A stretch of DNA of 64,000 nucleotides from Lytechinus variegatus (lineage: Eukaryota > Echinodermata > Echinoidea > Temnopleuroida > Toxopneustidae), in contig NC_054751.1 in NCBI RefSeq assembly GCF_018143015.1, forward strand, positions 16,105,292-16,169,291. Direction: 5' to 3'. Shown here in pieces: positions 23,566 through 35,543 of this stretch (its first letter is position 1; every line of letters begins with the position of its first letter). The notes beneath the pieces were generated by a model that was not told the origin of the DNA, ran no database searches, and saw only the letters and a list, made by a program, of their open reading frames with translations. The position numbers and the translations under genes were made by a program.

Positions 23566-26198
23566 CAGGGACCTGGGAACGATTTTTTCAGTGGGGGTGC
23601 TGAAATCTCTCTTCAAAGGTGGAGGGGGGAGGAGGGGACACAATTGAGTTTTCCATAATTACACACACACACACACCCAGCCCCCCCCCCCATATATATT
23701 GTACATACATATATATCACAGTCACTTCTTAGCTTTTTTTTATAAAAGAACATAGATATATAATTAGAGCGCGAAGCGCAAGCTATTTTTTTTTGGGGGG
23801 GGGTTCATGTATTTTGTCCTAAACAAATTGAACATTTTGAGCAATATTTGTGGTCCTAAACAAAATGCATATGTAACAAATAATAACCATGATAACTGCG
23901 AAAGTGGTCAGTGCGAGCAGATATATTTTATATACGCTATGATCGAAAGGAAAGTGGTATAAGGACTGTTTGCAGTTACCCATTAAGACGATACATATAT
24001 CAACAACCAAATAATGCGAGCGCGAAGCGCGAGCTGAAAATTTTGACATTCAGACCTAAATACTGGACATTCTAAGCACTTTTCTAATAATGAAGAGGAT
24101 AAGTATATAACTATACAATTGATGCGAGCGCGAAGCGCGAGCGGAAATAAAAATGAGATATGAGTCAGACCTAAAAACGGGACATCTTAAGCACTTTTTA
24201 ATTTATGAACAGGATAGGTATACAACTATACAATTGATGTGAGCGCGAAGCGCGAGCGGAAACAAAATTGAGATTTCAGATAAAAAACAAGACATTCTAA
24301 GCACTTTTCTAATAATGAAGAGGATAGGTATACAACTTTAAAATTGATGCGAGTGCGAAGCGCGAGCGGAAACCAAATTGAGATTTCAAACAAAAAAAAT
24401 GAGACATTCTAAGCACTTTTCTAATAATGAAGAGGATAGGTATATAACTATACAATTGATGCAAGCGCAAAGCGCGAGCTGAAATAAAAATGAGATTTCA
24501 GACCTAAAAACAGGACATTCTAAGCACCTTTCTAATCATGAACAGAAAAGGTATATAACTATACAATTGATGCGAGCGCGAAGCGCGAGCGGAAACAAAA
24601 TTGAGATTTCAGACCTATAATTGGGACATTCTATTCATGTTTTGTAAATCAAGATAATGATGGGTAATAATGTGAGCGCGAAGCGCGAGCAGAAAATTTT
24701 TGATATTTGAACAGATAAAGAAAAATCAGATGAACATAAGAATAAAGATTTGATCAAAATCCGACAGAGAATATAAAAATTATTGCATTTTAAAGATTAG
24801 CATTACTCCGGTGAAACAGTTTTAAGCATGTCTTCATTAATATTCAACGAGCAAACAGATGATGTCATATCCCCACTTGTTCTTTTGTATTTTTTAAAAA
24901 ATATTTTCCCTTCAAGAACCAAAAACAGTTGAATTGACAACTGATTTAGTCTATTAGATATTCTTTGCTGCAACTCATTATACGGGAGAGATATCATTCA
25001 CACTGGTATGAAAAATGAAACGATTTTTATTCAATGTAATAACACAAGAAACATGATAGTGGGGATGTGACATGAGGCAGAAATCCCAGAGAGGACAGGG
25101 GGACGTGCCCCCCTACCAAAAATACATTACTTCACAATCGAAATAACACCTTTTGGCATGTTTGGACTAAATGATCTTACATTTTGGGTGAAAACTTTTT
25201 TTTTTGCTTGTCATATTTTCCAGGCCCTGGTCCCCTTATCTTTGTGGACAGATTTCCGCACATGTCAACCCACCTATTAAATATTCATGACAACATGCAT
25301 ATCACCATTTTCATAAAATATTGCTAAAGTTTAGAATTATATAACTTAAATATTTGTTAGATTTTCATAAAATTTTATTTGATATAAATATTTTCAGCCC
25401 AGAGTAGCCCCAAACAAGCTGCATATAAAACATGCGTGTGTGTGTTTAAAGTTAGACCTAGTATCTGGGCATGCAGTGTAAATACATTTTTTAGTATAAA
25501 AATCAATAATGCGAGCGCGAAGCGCGAGCAGAAAATATTTGATATTCCGATCTGAAAAAGGATGAATTTAAACACTATTTAAGTTTTGTGTCGGATAATT
25601 CTGAAGGGGGGGTGGGTTCTACAAAACGTGGTTCATTTTCATTACATTTCTGTCATTTATCAACTTACCACTAGATTTCCAAGAGGTGCTGCCTATCGAA
25701 AATAACACATGCAGAATCCCTAAAATGTTGGTGCTTCACCCCCAGCACCCCCACTTCCCAGCGCCATGGGGCAGGGCGAAAAGGACTGAAATTTGATTTC
25801 TATTGTCCGACTTGTAATTGTTTGTACAAAACACGTGCGGTCGAGCGCATGCACTCACTTGATTTGAACCTATAAGTTTCAAGTCAGCCACACCTATGTC
25901 CCTCCCTGCTATCGAGTAGTGTGTAAACTATTGATATCACGTATCGCGCGCCACTACAATGACTACGTCTGTATCGGAGTGCCGAGCGTGATTGAATCGC
26001 GTCATAGAAGGGATGTTATTGGAGTATGTGAAAGAATATGTAAATGATTTGCAATTGTCGGATGTGATAATTATGTACATCATAACATATATAAAAAAAA
26101 AGCACAAAGGGAACCTGATTTCGTGGGGGTGCTGCCTATGGAAAATAATACACGCAGCACCCCCAGGAAAATTTATGGGGGTGCTTCCCAGGTCCCTG
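23566..26198. mobile_element. Non-autonomous hAT element with tandem GCGAGCGCGAAGCGCGAGC modules
   Basis: The termini CAGGGACCTGGGAA (left) and TTCCCAGGTCCCTG (right) are exact inverted repeats with hAT-like CAGGG ends. The flanks are GTTTTTGT (23558-23565) and GTTTTTTGT (26199-26207), an 8-bp duplication with one T of slippage. Inside, modules starting at 24016, 24124, 24239, 24349, 24461, 24572 and 24672 repeat every 100-115 bp as GCGAGCGCGAAGCGCGAGC plus GAAA..., GACATTCTAAGCACTTTT and a variable tail; further modules lie at about 23766 and 25511. A decayed copy of the 28077-28657 MITE family occupies about 24715-25412. A second GGGGGTGCT-type end at 25690-25770 hints at nested copies. There is no transposase ORF. 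Confidence 0.78.
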
Positions 26199-26492
26199 GT
26201 TTTTTGTTACAAAGACTGATCAATGAGTTTTAATTTTTTTTTAATTTAATGAGCAATATTTAGCATGACTTTAATGACAATGTGATGTATGAAAACATTG
26301 TATGCTGGCAATTGTATTATGTGTGATACAGTTTTTAAATACTTATTTCATTTTCAGATTGATCAAGACTTTGATTTAACGATTGAAGATGCAGCTCCTG
26401 GAGCCCTTTTCACAATGTGGCCAAAGTTGTGAAGATTAATCCAGGATATAGAAAGATCCTAGGGGCCGGAGTGGACCAGAAAATGTCGCAGG

Positions 26493-28076
26493 GTAAGTTT
26501 TAGTCTTATACTCAATTCAAGCTTACAGTAGCAGTGCGAAGACTTTTACAAAGCTGCATCAATTAGCATTAAAACTGCGAAAGAGAATATTTCCTCTTCA
26601 GGTGTAAAAATAACAATGCTTCCAATTTATAGTGAAATCAGTGTTCTTACGTACACCAAATTCTGTCCAACATAATTGCAATTGTTGATGGACCTCATCA
26701 AAACAAGCAAATGATATTATACACCAATTCAGAGTAATGATTACTGATGTAGAACTAACACAGACCCTTTTTATTTTTTACTATTGTGTTGCACGAGCCA
26801 TTAAAGAGAGATAATTGACTCCCAACATACCTACCAGGTGAATACTGTACACAGCCTTGTTCACCATTATTGTGTAGCAGTAATGCATTGCAGGAATTTC
26901 AAATGGGAACACTGACAAAACTTGAATAACTTTGTACTCAAGGATTTTAATCAAACTTGGAGGGAAGCATGGTTATATGCAAATTTATTTAACATTTACC
27001 AAACATGAGGGTCACCTCGCTCAAGGTGAAAGGTGATGATGAGCATGGGTCAAAGTAAGAGGGATGATGCTCTTCAGAGATTTGAAGGTCACCTCTAATT
27101 CCAAGCTTAAGGTCACAGGCAGGGGTCAACAAGCATTTTGAATATAAAATGATTTTGTTGTATATTAATGGGTGATTCACACTTTGGCTAAAATTACCTT
27201 GGTGAATCCTTTTATTACCTTCCACATTTAGTTTGAAAATTCTGAAATTTCCTCCTCACCTTCATCTTTCTTTCCTATTTTCCTTGCTCCCATTCTTATT
27301 TTGTTTTCCCTTCCTTCACCGGTCACTTCTTTGCTCAAACCCAGTTTTCATTTGTACAGGTCAACATTGAAGAAAATTTAGCTTTCAGTGTACTTCCTGT
27401 GATTTTGATCGGCAAACGCAAGGGGAGAGAGGCAAATGTGCCGTACTTCAAAGTCTTGAATCTTTCATCAATCTCCAATTAGTAAGTATTGATTATCATC
27501 TCCTTTTTTGAAGTTTTTATTTATTTATTTTTATATTTATTTTTTGGCCAAGTTAGGTTAAAGCTCTGATTATCCTGAACAATATTAGAACGTTACTGTT
27601 GGCAATCTTTGAGAGCACTTAGGCTTGACTCTACCACATGCTCACTTGACCAAGGCAAGTGAAAATATCAAAGTGCTAAGTTGCTTACCCAAAAAGGTAT
27701 AAAAAATTTAATGTGGGCAAGTAAAATTTTGACCCCAACATTGAAATCTGTTTAGGGCAGCTATCTGACTGTATGTTCTATCTAATAATCCTGATACTAA
27801 ATGAAGCATCTCCATTCTGTAGTGCAAACCAAAACAACAGAATAAATTTATAATTTCACACAATGACTTAGTCAATACCTATTCTGCATGTATGTCATGG
27901 TTGTTGAATGTCTATGCAAATCTGCACATCTTGCAAAGACTTGAAATCTCCTTAAATGCAGTTCTCCAAACTCAGCAAAAGACCTCCTATGGTTTTGCCT
28001 CAATAATGTAATGTGATCAACGCCGATTCATGTTATTTATTTATTTTGTGGGGGGGGGGGGCAATAGAGGTCCTTC
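26493..28076 (+). other. Intronic sequence of the 22.6-29.1 kb gene remnant
   Basis: Apart from the candidate exon 27360-27479 this stretch is AT-rich without recognisable elements. A pyrimidine-rich tract (about 27240-27359) precedes the exon. A poly-G run lies at about 28050-28060. Confidence 0.4.
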
Positions 28077-28657
28077 TTAAAGGGATGGTCCGGGCTGAAA
28101 ATATTTATATCTTAATACATAGAGTAGAATTCACTGAGCAAACTGCCAAAAATTTCATCAAATTGGATAAAAAAGTTATTGAATTTTAAATTTTACCAAT
28201 ATTTTGTGAAAAAAGCCGTCATGAATATTCATTAAGTGGGCTAATGATGTCACATCTCCACTTGTTCTTTTGTGTTTTATTATATGAAAATAGGTTTATT
28301 CATATTTTTTCCTCCAAGAACTAGAAAAAATTGGATTGACATCTCATTTAGTGCATTGGATATTGATTGCTGCAACTTATTTCATTATAAGGGAGACATA
28401 TTATTCACAAAAGTATGAAATAATGATAAAAATATGATTTTATGTAATAACATAAGAAAACGAAAAGTGGAGATGTGACATCATCAGCCCACCTAATGAA
28501 TATTCATTACGACTGTTCACAAAATATTACTAAACTTTAAACTTCAATAACTTTATTATTTGTTATCCGATTTTTATGAAATTTTTGGGATGTTGTTCAG
28601 TGAATTCTACTCTATGTATTAAGACATGAATATTTTCAGCTCGGACCATCCCTTTAA
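28077..28657. repeat. TTAA-flanked palindromic MITE (GGGATGGTCCG family)
   Basis: The ends TTAAAGGGATGGTCCGGGC and GCTCGGACCATCCCTTTAA are inverted; inner arms share GAATTCACTGAGCAAAC/TTCAGTGAATTC and TGTCACATCTCCACTTGTTC with its complement. A diverged relative sits inside the hAT element at about 24715-25412. Confidence 0.82.
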
Positions 28658-29155
28658 AGATATTGGCTAACAATACCACAATTAAAAAATCTGAGCCGCA
28701 TGATTTCCCATGCTGAAAATCGTAAGTTGACCAGATTCACTTGCCCATTTCATTATACAGGATGGCCCTAAAAGAATTGAACAATTTAGATCTTTAATTT
28801 CAGTGATATAGCCAAAGTGTCATTGTATTGGATATTTCTTTTTTTTTGGTAGAATGATGTAATTGTCATGTTTTGTGAACCCTTGTCATTATGATTTTCT
28901 AAATATCATATATTTCCCACTCCTGTATTACCTGTCAACCCTGCTCTTAGTATGTAAGGTATAATACAGATTATCCAACTAGATGTCTGTGTGATTGGTC
29001 TTCTACCCCCTTCGATTCTTTGTTTTGCACTTTATTTAGGAAGGAGCATGAAGAAAAAGAAGATGAACAGGCATTGACAATGGCGCGTTCCATACCTGGG
29101 AGTGATTGCACAGTGGCACCCTTGGACCTAATTTCAACCTGACATCAAGTTAGTT

Positions 29156-29588
29156 TTAATAAAAGGAGAACCATGAGAGAAATTAATAAATGAAAGTTTG
29201 GCGAAAATCAAAGAATAACAGAGTTATGAGGCTTCAAAGTTTTAAAATTTGTAACGTGACGTGCGAGCAGCTCCCAATATGTCAATCATGTAATATAAGT
29301 TCCATAAATTGCCATTTTTTAATGGTTTTCATGATAATTAAATGGGTTTTTATCAGAAGCTTGTGTGAAATAATGTTTCTGATGACTCTGAATCCACAGG
29401 TAAAATCATTTTCCAATTTCCCTAGAAAAAGCACTGGTATAGAATTTATATCACATGAAATATGGGGAGCTGCTCGCATGCATGTGAAGTCACAAATTTG
29501 AAACTTTAAATCTTCATAACTCTTTTATTCTTTGGTGGATTATTTTTCACCAACTTACATGCAATGTCACAATGAACCTTGCCTTTAA
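29156..29588. repeat. Palindromic MITE (GAGCAGCTCCC family)
   Basis: Arms containing AAAGAATAACAGAGTTATGA and TGCGAGCAGCTCCC are matched inverted by GGGGAGCTGCTCGCATG and TCATAACTCTTTTATTCTTT. TTAA is present at or near both ends. It begins 13 bases after the last exon of the gene remnant. Confidence 0.72.
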
Positions 29589-29690
29589 ACCTTATATTGG
29601 CAGCCTTACATTGCCATTTACATACAGTATTTTAGGTTTTGTGAGCAAGTACAGTATATGAAAAAGGTGCAAATTAACACCTTCCCCTTC

Positions 29691-30945
29691 TTAACCCTAA
29701 ACAGGCCGGGGGGGTTAAATCAACCTTCCCCCAACATTTTCTGCGATCATTCCGCCGCGCAAATTTTTTTGACCCCGCCACTCTCAGAGTTTATACTAAG
29801 TCTCGCACATCTTTTGAGACCAAATTTACGATGCCCAGGTACGTTGTTCTGAAATTATGCAACATTTAGTAAGTGCATGTCTGACCAAAAATTGTTCCAA
29901 AATGTGATTTCGTCCACAAAGTCAATGCAAATTGAGTTTTCTCATTTTATTCATAAAGCTATGATTTTTCCTTTAAACAGCTGAAATCAATTGATTTTAG
30001 CATAATTATGCTTCAAAAAGGTTGTGCTATAAATCTGGTGAAAAAAAGGTTGAAAAACAAAGAAATTCCTAAAACAATAAAATACATAAGAAATTGATTT
30101 CCAAACCGAAGTTTTGTTCAATTGCGATTGTTAAGAATGCTACAAAGAATATTTTTGATAAAAATTAGCATTCTTGGAGCTTTATGAAGTGAATTAGAGC
30201 AAAAAATATGATTTATGCATTAATTAATTCATATAAAGTATCATTATTTTGGAAAATTTTACCATACAGCCTTGTAGATTACATCGCGCCCTACCAGCGT
30301 GCAAATTTTGCGGCGCTCGCGTGATCGGGGGGGGGGGGATGGGTTGTGGCCACTTCCATTCACGAGTGGATACCATGCGCGACCATGGGGTATCGAAAAG
30401 CACCCTAAACACGTAATTTCCATATTCGGAAAATGCACCACTTAACAAGTATTCGCGTGTGAAACCCTACCCTTAACAACTATTGGAAACAAAACGATAC
30501 TCTTGGCAAATATTCACTGAAATGAACCCCTAAACAAGTACAGGAATGTTTTATTGTTACGGGTCCTTCGGTCGTCTGCTTTACCTTATTTGGTTTAGTA
30601 CGACCCCACCTTCTACTCCTCGTGCAAATCGGACTCTAAACACGAAGTGTTGGGGCAAAAAGGACATCCTTTATGAAACATTTTAATTTTGTTTTATCAT
30701 CCCGCAAATTTGACCCTAAACACGTAATTTTCCTAGCGAAATAGATACCCTTTTTTCATTATTTTTGTGTTTTTGACACCATTATCACGTTACGTACGTA
30801 ACGTGCCATATCGTGAAAAAGACATCCTTTTTACCTGTTTTTTGGTCGCGCATGCTGGTATCCACTCGTAAATGTAAGTGGCTCCCCGGGCACCCCCCCC
30901 CCCACACACAGAACAGCCAAAAAAGCCTGGTCTAGTTGGGGTTAA
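29691..30945. mobile_element. TTAA-family element (TTAACCCTAAA ends), split by a second inverted-repeat element
   Basis: The left end TTAACCCTAAACAGGCCGGG and right end GCCTGGTCTAGTTGGGGTTAA are inverted relatives. The internal block TCATTCCGCCGCGCAAATTT... with GAGACCAAATTTACGATGC is shared with the copies at 33425, 57806 and 58694. About 30340-30892 is a nested element with its own arms (CACTTCCATTCACGAGTGGA and TCCACTCGTAAATGTAAGTG; CATGCGCGACCA and TGGTCGCGCATG). No coding potential. Confidence 0.7.
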
Positions 30946-31249
30946 GAGGAGTGCTTGTTATTCTATTGATTACATGTAAATAATTTTAGGTCAAGTGGCA
31001 TTTTTTATGATGGTTGGCTAATTTGAAGAGTGTGCAGAAGAACAGTTCTTGTTATCTTTGTTGTAAATACTTGAAGTCCAGTACACAGCATCTTTCCAGA
31101 TTTCATGCAAATACAAGAAAGAATCTTCTAAGGTACGTCTGAAACATTTAGACGACAATCTTTATTCCAATTTGTTGTGCCAGGATAAATTTGAATCATT
31201 TCGATACTTTCTCAATGCTTATTGTAAATGTTCCATCGTTGATTTTTTT

Positions 31250-31861
31250 TTAAAGGTCAAGTCCACCTCAGAAAAATGTTGATTTGAATCAATAGAGAAA
31301 AATCAGACAAGCACAATGCTGAAAATTTCATCAAAATCGGATGTAAAATAGGAAAGTTATGACACTTCAAAGTTTCGCTTATTTTCAACAAAATAGTTAT
31401 ATGAACGAGCCAGTTTTGAATAAATCCAAATGAGAGAGTCGATGATGTCACTCACTATTTCTTTTGTTTTTTATTGTTTGAATTATACAATATGTCAATT
31501 TTTACCAATTTGACGATTAGGACCTCCTTGCCTGAAGCACAAAATGTTAAAATAATGGAATTCCACGTGTTCAGGGAGGAATGAAACTTCATTTCACATG
31601 ACAATGACGAGAAAATAAAATATTTCATATTTCATATAATAAAATACAAAAGAAATAGTGAGTGAGTGATGTCATCAACTCTCTCATTTGGATGTAACTG
31701 GCTCGTTCATATAATTATTTTGTTGAAAATAAGCGAAATTTTAAAATGCCATAACTTTCTTATTTTACATCCGATTTTGATGAAATTTTCAGTGTTATGC
31801 TTGTTGAATTTTTCTCTGTTTATTCAAATCAAGTTTTTGTTGGGGTGGACTTGTCCTTTAA
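31250..31861. repeat. TTAA-flanked palindromic MITE (AGGACAAGTCCACC family), copy 2
   Basis: Starts TTAAAGGTCAAGTCCACC and ends GGTGGACTTGTCCTTTAA, with the same inner arms as 8652-9263. Confidence 0.82.
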
Positions 31862-32053
31862 ATATTCAGCAACTGAACATTTGCTCAATGCATTAAAACC
31901 GAAGGATCTTTTGCACCATAATTGGATACCACCCTCTTATTTTTCATCCATCGCACACTTATTTCACTTTGGCCTGCATGCAGTAATGCTGACCTTGGGT
32001 CTGTAATAGGACATATATTTCATATTTGCTTTGCTCATATAGTATTCAGTGGC

Positions 32054-33428
32054 TTAACCCTAAATAGACTGGGATATTTTGACGCCTAAGAAGACAGGGG
32101 GGGCTGAATCAGCCTCCCCCCTATGATCTCGGCTGTCGATGGCGCGATCGAGACGAAAATTGGCACACGCGTTACCCATGGCATTATCTACAAAACTATA
32201 ACATCAAATTCTGCCAAAAATCGCATGTCTCATTAATTATGCTAATTTATGCGTAAAATCATAGTTTGCTCTATAATTATAATAAAATAATGCCCCTGAA
32301 GTGCTAATTTTTGTTTCACATACTCTAGATAGGCATCTGATTAAATTTATTTTAAAAAATTTCACATATCAAGTCCTTTTACGCCTTTTGGACCCCTTGC
32401 GCGCGCCAATGCTCAGCGGCGGCGCACGCACAGTCGCACAAGCGCAGCCGGCTAGCGCTAAGGCTATACGCTAGGGCACGGTGGCCGTGGCTCCTGCCTG
32501 CTGCACTGCATATTAGGTACAGTACGCGCCCGGCCCGAATATGACAACTTTTGCCATTGGCTTGTCGTCTGACACACGCAAAGTTTGACCAATGAACATC
32601 ATTCTTACATCATCGTAAAGCTTAGAAAAAACTGCACAATGACTCATGGGAACTAAGCTGTACGATACCATCAAGCGAAATTGGAAGAGTGGGAAATCGT
32701 TTGTGGTGACATAAAGTAGGAATTTACGTTGAGTTTCATCCTATTTTTGATATGACAGGGATGTTTTTGACCCCAAAACGCTAATGTAATTAACATCTTT
32801 GCAAAAATTTCAATTATTTAATGGAAATGATATGATATCATCAGCATTATATCATTGGAACTAGGGATAAAAGTGGGAACTTTTTTCAGGAATGACAAAA
32901 TTGTTAACAAACCATGAAATTTCCAATGGTATTTCCATAGAGTGGTAGACACGCGCGGAAAGCACGCGCAGTTAGTGTCCCGTAGGATTCGATATGACAT
33001 CACATTTATTTTCTTATGTATTCTATTGTTTTCTAAATTTCTTATGTATTTCTTTGTTAATCTACTTTTTTTCAATGGAAATTGTTGGGGACTTTATTTT
33101 GACCATAAAAAAGGTAAAATTGATTGATTTTGAGCTGTAAAAGGAAAAATAATGATACATTTATGAATTTTGGCTAAAAACACTATTTGCGCATTGGATT
33201 TGTACACAAATTCATGTTTTTGAGTAATTTTGGGTCTGCATGCACTTACGAAATGTTGCGTAATTTCGGAACCGTGTACCCGGGTGTCACAATTTTGGTC
33301 TCAAAAGTTGTGCGAGACTTGAAAGTAAAAAGTCAGTTAGCGACGTGGTCAAAAAATTTCGCGCGGCGGACTTCTCGCAAAAAATGTCGAGGGGGGGCTG
33401 AATCGGCCCCCCGTCTTTTTAGGGTTAA
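32054..33428 (-). mobile_element. TTAA-family element with G/C palindromes, long copy
   Basis: It opens TTAACCCTAAATAGACTGGG and closes GTCTTTTTAGGGTTAA. A GGGGGGGCTGAATCAGCC palindrome lies next to the left end and GGGGGGCTGAATCGGCCCC next to the right. It is the inverted orientation of the 57806 copy. A GC-rich insert (about 32395-32550, CGCGCGCCAATGCTCAGCGG) and sequence to about 32800 account for its extra length. No coding potential. Confidence 0.75.
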
Positions 33429-34094
33429 CCCTAAAAAGACGGAGGGGGGGGGGGCTAATTCAGCCGTGTAAAGTTTTTTGACCGCGTCGCTCACCGACTT
33501 TTTACATTCAAGTCTCGCGCAACTTTTGAGATTAAATTTCCGACCCCCGGATACGCGGTTCCGAAATAACGCATGAACAAAAATGTGAATTTGTGTATAA
33601 ATCCAATGCAAATAGAGTTTTTAGGCAAATGTATCATTATTTTTCCTTTTACTGATTGAAATTTATTAATTCCATCTTATTTATGGTCCAAATAAAGTCC
33701 CTGACAATTTCCATTGAAAAACAATAAAAAACAAGAGTCGAAAAACAAAGAAATACATAAGAAATTTAGAAACAATAAAATACATAAAGAAAATAAATGT
33801 GATTTTGAAATGTTTTTTGTACATTTGATTAGATTCATATAAAGTGTCTGTGTACCCAAAATTTGCATTTTAGGGGCATTATTTAGTTAGTTAATGCAGA
33901 ATTTTGATTCTACGCATAAATTAGCATAATTAATTAGCAATGAGCTTGTTCGCAGAAAATGATCTTGTAGTTTTGTAGATTATGCGATGGGTAACACTCG
34001 TGCCAATTTTTTTGCGATCGAGATCATGAGAGGGGCTGAATCAGCCCCCCCCCCCGTCTTATAGGCATCGAAATAGCCTATGTATTTAGGGTTG
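33425..34094 (+). mobile_element. TTAA-family element, back-to-back with the previous copy
   Basis: The start TTAACCCTAAAAAGACGG uses the same TTAA that ends the previous element. It closes near 34094 with CCTATGTATTTAGGGTTGA, where the TTAA has mutated. The subterminal palindromes are again G-run/CTGAATCAG/C-run. Confidence 0.72.
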
Positions 34095-35543
34095 AAATAG
34101 ATTTAATGTTTATGAGTCTTGTTATTTGCATTGTTTGATAAAAATGTAATTACAAAATTTTGTCTAAAGTTATCATGCCAATATTCAATATAATTTTCAT
34201 TTATTTATGTATCATATAGCTAATTGAAATATGAAAAAATGTGAATTCTTCACTGTTGCAAGTTAGTTATCAGAGTACTTCTTAAATATAATGCCTGGAT
34301 TGAGATTATCTGCATACTTAAGGTCACTATACAAGGATCCCCATCTTTTTAGGATAATGTTAATCTTTCACATATGTGAAAGCACACAGGCATCTGATTT
34401 TCTTGTAAAAAAAGCGGGGGGATAAAATAAATTACTGTTACTGAAACAAGGGATAAGAAAATTACTGCTTTTTAAAAATGTATATTCATAATAAGAGGGC
34501 AGCATATTCGTCAATGATAAGTTATGGACATTTCTTCATATTTTGTACAAATTTCAAAATTTTCTACCTTTCCCCCTGCAGGATTGAATCTACTCGTCCG
34601 TGTTCCGATATAGTATGTCACAGAGTCTTCCACAGTGTTACATAGTGTTTTTAAGTGATACCTTGTAAAAAAAAGTTTTGGGAGTATTGCCTCCTATATG
34701 TAATGTAAAACATGCATACTTTACTGTGCAGGTGTGAAATGCAAGAATAAATATCTTGAATGAAACTGAAAGCATAAAAGTTTTATTTGATTGCCAGTTA
34801 CACTTGTCGAACATTTTTTTTTATTGAATGTGGGATGATTGAATTTGTCTTCTAATGTACATCTCCTTCGCCTTCTTCCTCTTCTCCTTTGCCTTCTTCT
34901 TCTTTGCCTTCTCCACCTCCTTCTTTTATACAACCATTTTTGAACAGTTTTTTTTATACAACCATAGTTTATACAGTTGCACAAAATTTAATCAGAATTG
35001 CATAAAAATCTTTTTACAACCCGCTGTATAAAGCCAAGTTTTAAACATAATTTGTATAAAAATTTTATACAACCTTCTGTTTAAATTTTGAACAACCGAG
35101 GGTTGTATAATTTTCAAACAACAGTTGCAAGGTTCATATAGTAAACAGCGGTTGTATAAAATTTTATTCAGGTTGTATAATTTTGTTTTTTCTGTGTGTG
35201 CGTGAGTTTCCTTACACAGTATGGTTTCATTTTGATAACTTCGGCCATGGGCAGGAGAAAAGAAGTATAAAATGAACCTTCTAATGACATGATTAAAAAC
35301 AAGGTTGATGATCTCTTTTTTCTTTAAATAACTTTAAATTCAGTCTGATTATTCAAAAAAAATATTCGGAATATAAGGAGAGGTTTTATGTCAGTGTATG
35401 ATAGATAAGATCTTGCTTCTCGACGATACTAACGCTTCAGAGTTGTCCATGGCAGATCGTTTTGTTGTGTCTACCCTCCATTGATGCGAGAGAGCTTAGC
35501 GCCTATACACTTTTCAGAAATTAGCACTTTAACATTATCTTTT
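33750..35543. repeat. 1.8 kb recent tandem duplication, copy A
   Basis: Nearly identical to 35544-37344. It starts with AAATACATAAGAAATTTAGA inside the TTAA element and ends with AGCACTTTAACATTATCTT. Visible differences are few: poly-C length and a CTT insertion near 35850, single substitutions and one- or two-base indels. It contains a CTTCTTCCTCTTCTCC pyrimidine tract (34862-34925) and a palindromic block of TTGTATAAAATTTT motifs (about 34925-35180). No gene. Confidence 0.9.

Larger units (their letters stand above)
22640..29143 (+). pseudogene. Multi-exon gene remnant of unknown family (exons with stops)
   Basis: Candidate exons with GT-AG borders: about 22640-22802, 26358-26492, 27360-27479 and 29041-29143. 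The first ends RYEWTRGNLRPSTAEILNKY-LQLFGM in one frame, after an acidic stretch (EDEHEEDTWMQHNSS) in another. The second begins in phase with IDQDFDLTIEDAAPGALFTM-WP but meets TGA and TAG in the same frame. The third reads EENLAFSVLPVILIGKRKGR-EANVPYFKV. The fourth reads KEHEEKEDEQALTMARSIPG and stops, with a junction that itself forms TAG. The order (charged linker, RPSTxEIL, LF-I-DFDL, WPK, then a Leu-rich block) resembles C-terminal regions of SAM-domain-like proteins amplified in invertebrates, but I cannot name it firmly. A hAT element occupies its first visible intron. Confidence 0.45.
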
